Positions 1 to 6,804 of a DNA stretch of 34,441 bases are shown here, in pieces. The notes beneath the pieces were generated by a model, which saw only the letters and a list, made by a program, of their open reading frames with translations, did not search any database and had not been told where the DNA came from. Both the position numbers and the translations under genes were made by a program. The DNA comes from Candidatus Babelota bacterium. GTDB lineage: Bacteria > Babelota > Babeliae > Babelales > Babelaceae. Position 1 is the stretch's first letter, and the number at the start of each line of letters is the position of its first letter. The stretch covers positions 1 through 34,441 of the forward strand of contig JABDCP010000013.1 of the NCBI GenBank assembly GCA_013288045.1. Direction: 5' to 3'.

Positions 1-196
1 CATCTTGTGCACCATCCTGAAATATTTTCTCCGCAGATGCCTTTAGGGTAGGGCCCATATCATCTCTGCAGATTGCGCAGATATCAATTTGTTCTTCTAC
101 TTGTTCTTCGACTTGCTCAAGAGAATGTGAGGCTGCCATAACTTGTAGGGGTGAAAGAATGCTGATCAACAATGCCAATATTATGCGAGGATTCAT
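1..196 (-). CDS. Exported RING-type protein, N-terminal part only
   Basis: The gene starts with ATG at 196 and runs off the left edge, so about 65 residues are visible. They begin with a signal peptide (MNPRIILALL, hydrophobic core, ending near VMAA/SHS) followed by an acidic Glu/Gln-rich stretch and then a C-x2-C pair in the form ICAIC. This is the same layout as the four complete paralogues to its right, so it is a fifth member of the split-RING family; the second half of the zinc site lies outside the window. A clear AAAGGA Shine-Dalgarno sequence sits 5 bases before the ATG, as in the paralogues. Membership in the family is seen; ubiquitin-ligase activity is inference. Confidence 0.8.
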   Translation of the reverse strand, partial: MNPRIILALLISILSPLQVMAASHSLEQVEEQVEEQIDICAICRDDMGPTLKASAEKIFQDGAQD

Positions 197-662
197 GATA
201 TTCCTTTAAATCTAGTCCGATATACTTACTTTTGTAGTATTAATTTACTATAAGTTTATCGTACCATTATTTAATTTATTGTCAATTGGAAAATTAAATT
301 TTCTCTAACCAGATTTTTTGTGCGGCAGCAGGTATATCCCTTGCACCTTGGCTGACGTAATTCCGATTCGGTTGGAGGGTCTTCTAGTTCAAAGACAGTA
401 TAGAGCGTACTCAGCGTATGGAACCCTGGTAGCCTTTGCAACCTTTTAAATGAGATTGAACCCGAGGCTCTTTTGCCCCGCACAAATTAGATGGAAATGG
501 CCTAATCTTTTGTTCCAAGCTCTTCTAAGTATCTTATCTTAACTTAAGGAAGGTCTTTGTATAGAAGAGCTGTATAAACTTCTTTGAATACCATAACCAC
601 ATCACCCTAATCAGTGCCTTGTGGCTTTAACATATAATGCCATATTATCCATATGAGTAATA
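197..662. other. Intergenic region without a convincing gene
   Basis: Between the start of the partial RING gene and the stop of the 601-residue paralogue there is 466 bases of mostly AT-rich DNA. It holds the promoter at 258-285 and a 10-bp inverted repeat (AGCTCTTCTA at 518-527 with its complement at 562-571, loop 34 bases). A 70-codon open frame on the minus strand (271-483) has no ribosome-binding site, no recognisable domain and an amino-acid make-up unlike its neighbours, so I do not call it. Confidence 0.5.
258..285 (-). promoter_or_regulatory. Promoter of the partial RING gene
   Basis: Read on the minus strand, TTGACA (280-285) and TACGAT (258-263) are separated by 16 bases. This predicts a start near 250 and a 5' leader of about 55 bases before the ATG at 196. 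The -35 is a perfect consensus; the -10 is weaker. Confidence 0.5.
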
Positions 663-2468
663 TTAGACTACCCCAGCAAGACGTAAATGTATGATACATG
701 ACATAATGAGTACTCCTATAACTACCATCTGACCGCGGTTTAGAGAACAGATGAAACGAGTGCACCATTCTTCTGAAGCTTCGTCAAGATCAATAGTGCG
801 CCATTCTGAAACCCGATTGATGTTTTGCAGGTAATGATTCTCATAAGTATATCTTGCAGGGTGAGTTTGGACAGTGTGATTATTTTGGATATCCCTTTCG
901 CGAAAATTAACCCTGACAATTTCTAGCAACAAATTTGCCAGCCCATTAGCAGCTTCTTGTAGATTCCTTTCTAGCCTAAGGGGAAAGATAGAAGCATGAA
1001 GGTTTTGCAGGACAGGTGCAACTGCTTCATGCTCAGAGAGATTTCCAATTGCTAGAAGGAGGTTGCGCCTAAATTCCTTATCAACAGCGGCTAGATTAAT
1101 ACCTTTAATAACTTGGGCAAGGATAACCCTGATACCATTGGATAGTAAGATATCGAGGTTATTCCTCCGACTTAGCGTTTCAACTAGATGGATGAGTGGA
1201 TTGTCGGTTAAAGGTTGAGGTTGCGGCAAGCGAAATAGTTTTGTCAAAAAATGAACTCCACATCGAGCTCTTGGATTGGCTGCTGTGTTTGCGACCAAGA
1301 ATTCCAGAAATTTTTCTCTTGTGTAGAAATTATCGATTGCTCTAAATAATGCATCAACAAAGTGGGCACGTGAATATATAGGCCAAATTTGTGCAATGAG
1401 CCCATGAAGATCGCCCGTGCGTAATAGATCAACTGAGGCTAGTCTCACCAATTCTCTAAGGTTGGTGAGACTTTCTAGATACATAGCAGTTTGAGGATCC
1501 TCTAAGAGCGATTCAAAAAAAACAACAAATGAACTTACCTGTTGCTGACTGAGCTGACTACTTATAGTCCTTCCAGCAAAAGAAAGTAGATCATCAATCG
1601 TAATCTCGAGTGTAAGAGATGCTCTATCCTTTTCACTAAGCGGAGCGCTGCAGGTTGGGCAAACCAGGCATAGCAGAGCAGGTTGCTCCACAATAATACA
1701 TTCGTCCTTTGAAAATCTTTCAAGACAGTCTCCATGGAATCTATGCCCACATTCTAAAAGAACTTCATGGACTTCATCTAAGAGTGACTGCTCCAAATAA
1801 CCAGCCAATGCTAGATTATACAGTTTTTGCATCCTGGGTTCAGCGATAAATTCTTTTAATGCCATATTGAGTTCACTTTGTTTTGCAGCAGACTCACCCA
1901 CTTGCATGTATTTTAAGAGCAGTTGATTGTGGGCTTCTGCGGCGGTGATTTGCTCATCAAGTGTTCCTTTTTCGTCGGTGGTAAGGTCAGGATTTAGCCG
2001 TTTCTGGGTGAGTTCGTGTAATTGCCCCTGGTTGAGTTCGTTTGCCATGTGCAATGCTTTGCGAAAGGCTTTAGCGGTGTTGTTCGTGATGCGTTTTAAT
2101 GCGTTACATTGATTTTTTACACCTCTTTTATAGGCTTCTGCTTCATGTTTTAGCTCAGCGTGAATTGCTATTTTCATTGACTCAGAAGTTTCAGGATTAT
2201 TGAGTCTCGCATTGAGATCTTTCACACGATGGTTATACAGCGAACCAAGAACCTTCCGGTCTTGTTGAGTATCTAACAAAAGTTGTTGGGTACGGATTTT
2301 TGGTGAAGCTTCCATTTCTTTGTGACACACAGCACAGATATTATCCACGTTACTAAGAGTATTTTGTTGTATGTCTTCAGTTTGAGCCAGTGAATGTGAA
2401 GCTGCTATCACTTCTAAAGTGAAGAGGAGGCTAAACAAAAAAGCGAATACAATGCGTGAGCGTATCAT
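663..2468 (-). CDS. Exported split RING-H2 protein with C-terminal membrane anchor (601 aa)
   Basis: This is the largest paralogue of the array. A signal peptide (residues 1-23, ending IAA/SHS) is followed by the first zinc pair C45-x2-C48. Then come about 190 mostly helical, charged residues. The second half of a RING-H2 site follows: C240-x-H242-x2-H245-x2-C248 and C270-x2-C273. The residue after the last Cys is Ser, not the Arg of active E3 ligases. Residues 300-580 form a Leu-rich helical extension absent from the other members, and a hydrophobic helix at about 583-600 ends the chain, suggesting membrane anchoring. RING domains usually recruit ubiquitin-conjugating enzymes in eukaryotes, so a role as a host-directed effector is inference. 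ATG start preceded by AAAGGA; promoter at 2509-2536. Confidence 0.85.
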   Translation of the reverse strand: MIRSRIVFAFLFSLLFTLEVIAASHSLAQTEDIQQNTLSNVDNICAVCHKEMEASPKIRTQQLLLDTQQDRKVLGSLYNHRVKDLNARLNNPETSESMKIAIHAELKHEAEAYKRGVKNQCNALKRITNNTAKAFRKALHMANELNQGQLHELTQKRLNPDLTTDEKGTLDEQITAAEAHNQLLLKYMQVGESAAKQSELNMALKEFIAEPRMQKLYNLALAGYLEQSLLDEVHEVLLECGHRFHGDCLERFSKDECIIVEQPALLCLVCPTCSAPLSEKDRASLTLEITIDDLLSFAGRTISSQLSQQQVSSFVVFFESLLEDPQTAMYLESLTNLRELVRLASVDLLRTGDLHGLIAQIWPIYSRAHFVDALFRAIDNFYTREKFLEFLVANTAANPRARCGVHFLTKLFRLPQPQPLTDNPLIHLVETLSRRNNLDILLSNGIRVILAQVIKGINLAAVDKEFRRNLLLAIGNLSEHEAVAPVLQNLHASIFPLRLERNLQEAANGLANLLLEIVRVNFRERDIQNNHTVQTHPARYTYENHYLQNINRVSEWRTIDLDEASEEWCTRFICSLNRGQMVVIGVLIMSCIIHLRLAGVV

Positions 2469-2508
2469 GACATTCCTTTACTTAGGGAGTTGCGTATAAA
2501 TTAGAATC

Positions 2509-2536
2509 AGTATGCCACGGAGTATGAGCTAATCAA
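2509..2536 (-). promoter_or_regulatory. Promoter of the 601-aa RING gene
   Basis: On the minus strand TTGATT (2531-2536) and CATACT (2509-2514) are 16 bases apart. The same arrangement at the same distance from the start is found before the paralogues at 3533 and 5881. Confidence 0.45.
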
Positions 2537-2558
2537 GGTCGAGGGCAATTAAGTTGCT

Positions 2559-3533
2559 CTATATGTATGGCATCCATCTGCCATGCATATAATCTATTAA
2601 TGGGGGCTGGGGCAATACCTGTGCTTGAGGGTATAGGTTAGCTCCTTGCTTCTCATAAAATGCAACAAGATCAGCAACGGTGATCTCAATTGGAAGAGAT
2701 GCTAAATCCGCTTTGCTGAATGGCGCGCGGCACATAGGGCAGGCCAGACTGATTTTGTCAGGTTTTTTAGCAGCAATACATTGGGACTTTGCGTATCCAG
2801 CTAAACATTTTTTGTGAAATTTATGCTTACAAGCCAGGAGAATTTCCTCGGCTTCATCTAAGAAAGACTGTTTTAAATAATGTGCCATTGATAGGTTGTA
2901 GAGGGTATGCATTCCCGGTTCGGCAAGGAATGCGTTAAGTACCTCAAGGATTTTATCTTGCTGGGCGTTAGGAGCTGAGGACAGTTTCCGGTATTTTATG
3001 AGGGTACGATGCTGAGCTTCTGCAGATTCAAGTTGACTAGCAAGTGCTCCTTTTTCGTTATCGCTTAAGGTAGGTTCGCTACTTCTTTTTTTTAAGTTAT
3101 TTAACCGTTCCTCGATGAACCTTTCTGCTAGAGAAAATGCTTTGATAAAAGTTTCAAAACTTACTCTTTGCATTATGTCTCCAGCAGCTTTTTCGAAGTA
3201 CGATGCTGCTTGGTGGGATTTTCTTAGCCATGAGCGAAGTGCTTCTATCTGCCCAGAAGCTGACGAGCTGCTAAGTTGTTCAGTGATTTGTTGGATAAGA
3301 GTTTGGAACTTTACATCTTGTGTGATATCCCAAAAAACTTGAATCGTCAGTACCGACGACCAGGAGGGAATATTATCGAGACACATAGCACACTTTTCAA
3401 TACGTTCCTCTGCTTGAGTATGCACACGTTGTTCTTCAGCCTGTACAAGAGCATTTGATTGTGAAGCTGCCAGAGCATCTAGAGGTATGAGGAGGCCGAA
3501 CAAAAAAGTGAGCATTATACGTACGTGTAACAC
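2559..3533 (-). CDS. Exported split RING-H2 protein (324 aa)
   Basis: A signal peptide (about residues 1-22, ALAA/SQS) precedes C48-x2-C51, then 183 helical residues, then C235-x-H237-x2-H240-x2-C243 and C265-x2-C268. The residue after the last Cys is Arg, the linchpin position of active RING E3 ligases. A short tail ends without a membrane helix. The start is GTG at 3533, aligned base for base with the ATG of its paralogues (same AAGGA site and spacing), so GTG is preferred over the internal ATG six codons later. It is most like the 327-aa paralogue at 4898-5881, and both lie in copies of one duplicated segment. A secreted, possibly host-directed ubiquitin-ligase-like role is inferred only from the fold signature. 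Confidence 0.85.
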   Translation of the reverse strand: MLHVRIMLTFLFGLLIPLDALAASQSNALVQAEEQRVHTQAEERIEKCAMCLDNIPSWSSVLTIQVFWDITQDVKFQTLIQQITEQLSSSSASGQIEALRSWLRKSHQAASYFEKAAGDIMQRVSFETFIKAFSLAERFIEERLNNLKKRSSEPTLSDNEKGALASQLESAEAQHRTLIKYRKLSSAPNAQQDKILEVLNAFLAEPGMHTLYNLSMAHYLKQSFLDEAEEILLACKHKFHKKCLAGYAKSQCIAAKKPDKISLACPMCRAPFSKADLASLPIEITVADLVAFYEKQGANLYPQAQVLPQPPLIDYMHGRWMPYI

Positions 3534-3579
3534 GATATTTCCTTTTCTCTAAAGAGGGGTACAAATTACTATTAGCAAT

Positions 3580-3607
3580 AGCTTATCATGGATAATGAAC
3601 TTTGCAA
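3580..3607 (-). promoter_or_regulatory. Promoter of the 324-aa RING gene
   Basis: On the minus strand TTGCAA (3602-3607) and TAAGCT (3580-3585) lie 16 bases apart, aligned with TTGCTA/TATGCT at 5931-5958 in the duplicate copy. The -10 is weaker here. Confidence 0.4.
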
Positions 3608-3705
3608 TTAGAATATAAGCCTGACGCCAGTTGAGCTTTTGGCATTTTTGCGAAATTTATGAATAGTTCATAGAAGATATATTACCTGACTCAAAGAACT
3701 ACATC

Positions 3706-3945
3706 ATGGCTTACCACACGCTTACACTGGGTTCGGCAGAAGAACCAGATTTGCATCACCATCATCATGAAGGAAGTTTTTCAGCTGAGCTCATTCTTCA
3801 TGTACCCTATGCTCTATTTTTGGCGGCAGTTGGGATGATTATTTTAAGTTCCTACTATACTTCCCTCTGCGTATCACTTGGTCGATTGACCCGTTTTGTG
3901 ATGGATTCTTTTGAACATATGCTTGAGCGCCATGCAGGCGAGTGA
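3706..3945 (+). pseudogene. Truncated copy of the His-rich membrane protein
   Basis: The first about 60 codons match the N-terminus of the intact gene at 6059: a five-His run, then EGSFSAEL, then a first membrane helix with GMIILS. After that the frame leaves the homologous sequence at about 3893 and continues through DNA that is the antisense of the neighbouring RING gene, stopping at 3945. The remaining about 180 residues of the intact protein are absent. Its promoter is also decayed: the -10 TATAGT of the intact copy reads AATAGT here. It could still be translated into a 79-residue peptide, but I read it as a remnant of the segmental duplication. Confidence 0.8.
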
Positions 3946-4833
3946 ACCGAAGATTTCTCCGTGGGTCATTCCAAGAGACAGCGATCTTACATCATTGTTA
4001 CTCAAAGTTGTTCGGCATAGGGGACATGTAGGATGCTCAAAGGCGGAAGTGAGTTGTGATTTTGCATAATCGGCGAGACATTTTTTGTGAAATTTATGCG
4101 TGCATTCAAGGAGAACTGCCCCGGCGGTATCTAAGGAGATCTGCAAGGCCTTCTTTAAATGAGGTACAATTGATTCGTTATATACCCCGATCATTTCGTT
4201 TTCAGCAAGAAATGCTTTAAGCATCTGAGAGATGTTACTTTGTTGGGCGGTAGGATCTGAAAACAGTTGCAGGTGTTTTGCTAAGGTAAGATACTGAGCT
4301 TCTTCTACGGCAATTTGGCGAGCATGTGCTCTTTTTTCTTCATCGGTTAAGGTAGGCTCATCAATTCTCTTTTTAAGGTTGTTTAACCTCTCCTCAAGGG
4401 CCCTTTGTGCTAAAGAAAATACTAAGATCCAAGCTTTAATATCGCCTTTTTGCATCATTTCTTCGGCTACCTTTTCTTTTCGTACAGTCGCATGGTAAGA
4501 CTCGGTCGTAGATGCCATCTCTTTACGTATTGCTTCTTGGTCCGCAGGAGCTACCGCATTGCTAAGTAATTCGGTCAGTTGTTGTGTGCGAGCCTGGTAC
4601 GTTTTCTCTAATGCTTCCACATCCAGTGTGATATCTTCAAAAACTTGAACCGTGAATGCCGATGGTAAGTTGGGAATATGATCGCGGCATATACTACAGG
4701 TTGCAATCTGTTCTTCTGTCTGAGCACGAACTTCCTTAACCCGAAGGTGGTCATTTGATTGGGAGGCTGCCAGAGCTTCTAGAGGTATGAGGAGGCTGAA
4801 CAATACAGTGAGCATTATGCGTGAACGTATCAT
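3874..4833 (-). CDS. Exported split RING-H2 protein (319 aa), C-terminus formed at a duplication joint
   Basis: A signal peptide (about residues 1-22) is followed by C46-x2-C49 (CSIC), 194 helical residues, then C244-x-H246-x2-H249-x2-C252 and C270-x2-C273 (CPLC) with Arg next, the E3 linchpin position. CSIC and CPLCR are the most canonical RING motifs in the array. The tail after the RING departs from the paralogues: the region matching PIEIT in the 324- and 327-aa proteins has diverged, and the last about 7 codons are read antisense to the truncated His-rich gene at 3706. The stop was therefore acquired at the duplication joint. ATG at 4833 is preceded by AAGGAAATATC. The helical insert is predicted from composition, not modelled. 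Confidence 0.85.
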   Translation of the reverse strand: MIRSRIMLTVLFSLLIPLEALAASQSNDHLRVKEVRAQTEEQIATCSICRDHIPNLPSAFTVQVFEDITLDVEALEKTYQARTQQLTELLSNAVAPADQEAIRKEMASTTESYHATVRKEKVAEEMMQKGDIKAWILVFSLAQRALEERLNNLKKRIDEPTLTDEEKRAHARQIAVEEAQYLTLAKHLQLFSDPTAQQSNISQMLKAFLAENEMIGVYNESIVPHLKKALQISLDTAGAVLLECTHKFHKKCLADYAKSQLTSAFEHPTCPLCRTTLSNNDVRSLSLGMTHGEIFGSLACMALKHMFKRIHHKTGQSTK

Positions 4834-4897
4834 GATATTTCCTTATCTTTAAGGGAGTGTACAAATTACGTTTAAGGGCAGTGTTAATGCTGTTCTT

Positions 4898-5881
4898 CTA
4901 GATGACTCCAATGCCCGGGTACCAAGCAATGATGCCACCTGTGGGCAGGGAAGGGATTATCTCTTGATAGCCTTGGCCGTCTCTTTGATTTTCATAAAAT
5001 GCAAGAAGCTCATCAAGAGTTATCTCAATGGGAAGAGATGCTAAGTCCTTTTTGCGCAATGGCGCATGGCATGTGGGGCACGTCAGACTGATTTGTTCAG
5101 GTCGTTTAGCGACAATGCATCGTGACTTTGCAAGTCTCGTGAGGCATCTTTTGTGAAATCTATGTTTGCATTCCAGGACAACTTCCTCGGCTTCATCTAG
5201 CAACGCCTGCTTTAAATAGGGTGCCATTGATTGGTTATATAATGTGATCATCCCAGGTTCAGCAAGGAATGCTCTAAGGGGTATCGGAGTGACTTTATTT
5301 TGCTGGGCATCAGGAGTTGAAAACATTTGCAGGTATTTTAACAGGGTAAGATGCTGAGCTTCTTCTAAATTAATTTGATTATCAAGTGCTGCTCTTTCTT
5401 CATCGCTTAGTGATAAATAAGGATAAGTGGACTCAGTACGTCTTAGTTTAAGCTTGCTTAACCGCGCCTCGCTCAGCCTTTGTGCTAGAGAAAATGCTTT
5501 GGTAAAAGCATTAAAGCTTAATTTCTGCATCATTTCTTCTGCAACTTCTTCTTTTTGTAAGGCTGTTTGGTAAGATTCATTCACACCTGCCAGCTCTGCA
5601 CGGATTGCTTCTATCTGGTTTGCAGAAGTTGCAGAACCAAGTTTCCTGATGAGTTGTTGTCTGCGAGCACGGTACGTCTCTACTTCCTCCACATCTAAGA
5701 CTTGAATCCAAGAGGGGATGTCCCCGAGGCACATAGCGCCGCAAGTTCCAATGTGCTCTTCTGCTTGAGCACGAACATTTTGTTCTTCAGTTCGAACAAG
5801 AGCATTTGATTGGGAGGCTGCCATAACTTCTAGAGATGGGAAGCTGAACAATAAAACGAGCGCAATTCGTGAGTATATCAT
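4898..5881 (-). CDS. Exported split RING-H2-like protein (327 aa) with altered first Cys pair
   Basis: A signal peptide (about residues 1-21, VMAA/SQS) precedes the first zinc pair, which here is C47-x3-C51 (CGAMC) instead of C-x2-C: one extra codon relative to the 324-aa sister. After 186 helical residues come C238-x-H240-x2-H243-x2-C246 and C268-x2-C271, followed by His. The rest aligns well with the sister at 2559-3533. The widened pair and non-Arg linchpin suggest weaker zinc binding or loss of E2 recruitment, but this is inference. ATG at 5881 with AAAGGA; promoter at 5931-5958, divergent from that of the His-rich gene. Confidence 0.85.
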   Translation of the reverse strand: MIYSRIALVLLFSFPSLEVMAASQSNALVRTEEQNVRAQAEEHIGTCGAMCLGDIPSWIQVLDVEEVETYRARRQQLIRKLGSATSANQIEAIRAELAGVNESYQTALQKEEVAEEMMQKLSFNAFTKAFSLAQRLSEARLSKLKLRRTESTYPYLSLSDEERAALDNQINLEEAQHLTLLKYLQMFSTPDAQQNKVTPIPLRAFLAEPGMITLYNQSMAPYLKQALLDEAEEVVLECKHRFHKRCLTRLAKSRCIVAKRPEQISLTCPTCHAPLRKKDLASLPIEITLDELLAFYENQRDGQGYQEIIPSLPTGGIIAWYPGIGVI

Positions 5882-5930
5882 GCGATTCCTTTATGTACTG
5901 AGGGAGTGTGTATAAATTACTATTAGCAAT

Positions 5931-5958
5931 AGCATACCACGGACAATGAAGTTAGCAA
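5931..5958 (-). promoter_or_regulatory. Promoter of the 327-aa RING gene
   Basis: On the minus strand TTGCTA (5953-5958) and TATGCT (5931-5936) are separated by 16 bases. Confidence 0.5.
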
Positions 5959-5991
5959 TGAGAATATAATCGCGCAACGCCAGTTGAGCTT

Positions 5992-6020
5992 TTGGCATTC
6001 TTGCGAAATTTAGGTATAGT
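5992..6020 (+). promoter_or_regulatory. Promoter of the His-rich membrane protein gene
   Basis: TTGGCA (5992-5997) and TATAGT (6015-6020) are separated by 17 bases, predicting a start near 6027 and a leader of about 30 bases. It diverges from the RING promoter only 34 bases away. Confidence 0.55.
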
Positions 6021-6058
6021 TCATAGAAGATATACTACATGACTCAAAGGATTACTTC

Positions 6059-6784
6059 ATGGCACATCAGAATACGAATATACCAGGCCCAGCAGATGAA
6101 CCAAATTTACATCATCACCATCATGATGAAGGAAGCTTTTCAGCTGAGTTGATGCATCATTTACCGTATGCTATATTTTCAGTGGCAGTTGGGATGATTA
6201 TTTTAAGTCTGCTTGACTACAGTTCTGGATGGGCGTCACTTGGGCAATTAGCTCGCAAGGAGGCCTGCTCTGGGTATCACATGCTGTTTCATAGCTTTCA
6301 CTTTCTGCATATTTTGTTTGCAGCTACGGGTACGATCATCACCTTTTCACGATTTTCACATAGCTTTATTAAAGCATTGATCATTGGCATTATTTCGCCA
6401 ACAATATTTTGTATGCTTTCCGATGTGCTTCTTCCCTATCTTGCCGGTAGATTGATGGGCATCGATATGGAGCTCCATATCTGCTTCCATCGTGAATTTC
6501 AGAATGTTATACCCTTTTTAGGGATCGGGGTTCTTAATGGAATGATACTTCGGCAACATCATTCGGCTATGCTTCCGGTCTTTTCATTAGGATCCCATGT
6601 TGCCCATATCCTCATAAGCTCTCTTGCTGGATTGTTCTATATGGTATCTCACGGTTTTGATAACTGGTACCCACAGATGGGTGTGCTCTATTTATTTTTA
6701 GTTATTGCAGTGGTCGTTCCTTGTACTTTGTCAGACGTAGTTGTTCCCATGTACTGGGCAGGCGTTAAACCGAAAAAAGCTTAA
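6059..6784 (+). CDS. Multi-pass membrane protein with His-rich N-terminus, unknown function
   Basis: The 241-residue protein has a soluble N-terminus with five consecutive His (18-22) followed by Asp-Glu, then about six hydrophobic segments. Two halves share a pattern: a His-rich helix with HIL and a Gly (residues 77-91 and 179-191), each followed by a helix ending in a Leu-Ser-Asp-Val ... Pro ... Ala-Gly motif (116-130 and 223-235). This suggests an internal duplication, as in many small transporters. His clusters in membrane proteins often bind divalent metal ions, so metal transport or sensing is possible, but I recognise no family. It has its own promoter and ends 20 bases before metG. 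A truncated duplicate lies at 3706. Confidence 0.75.
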   Translation: MAHQNTNIPGPADEPNLHHHHHDEGSFSAELMHHLPYAIFSVAVGMIILSLLDYSSGWASLGQLARKEACSGYHMLFHSFHFLHILFAATGTIITFSRFSHSFIKALIIGIISPTIFCMLSDVLLPYLAGRLMGIDMELHICFHREFQNVIPFLGIGVLNGMILRQHHSAMLPVFSLGSHVAHILISSLAGLFYMVSHGFDNWYPQMGVLYLFLVIAVVVPCTLSDVVVPMYWAGVKPKKA

Positions 6785-6804
6785 CCGTTCCTTCAAGGAG
6801 TTGT

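Larger units (their letters stand above)
2559..3893. repeat. Duplicated segment, copy 1 (RING gene + intergenic + 5' membrane gene)
   Basis: This stretch matches 4898-6247 in gene content and order: a minus-strand RING gene, a 170-180 base divergent control region with long identical runs, and the 5' end of a plus-strand His-rich gene. Similarity of the plus-strand gene ends at about 3893, where sequence belonging to the next RING gene begins. Boundaries are by eye. Confidence 0.75.
4898..6247. repeat. Duplicated segment, copy 2 (complete form)
   Basis: This is the counterpart of 2559-3893, with RING gene, divergent promoters and the 5' part of an intact His-rich membrane gene. The control region shares runs such as TAAATTACTATTAGCAATAG and CAGTTGAGCTTTTGGCATT with copy 1. 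Because the membrane gene is complete here, this is probably the parent copy. Confidence 0.75.

Noticed and set aside
271-483. 70-codon minus-strand frame between two RING genes
   Set aside because: No ribosome-binding site, no recognisable domain, Arg/Cys-rich composition unlike neighbours, and it lies next to a good promoter for the partial gene; treated as chance.
3706-3945. Independent small His-rich metal-binding protein
   Set aside because: The sequence is a 5' copy of the gene at 6059 with a degraded -10 and an antisense tail; truncation is the simpler reading.
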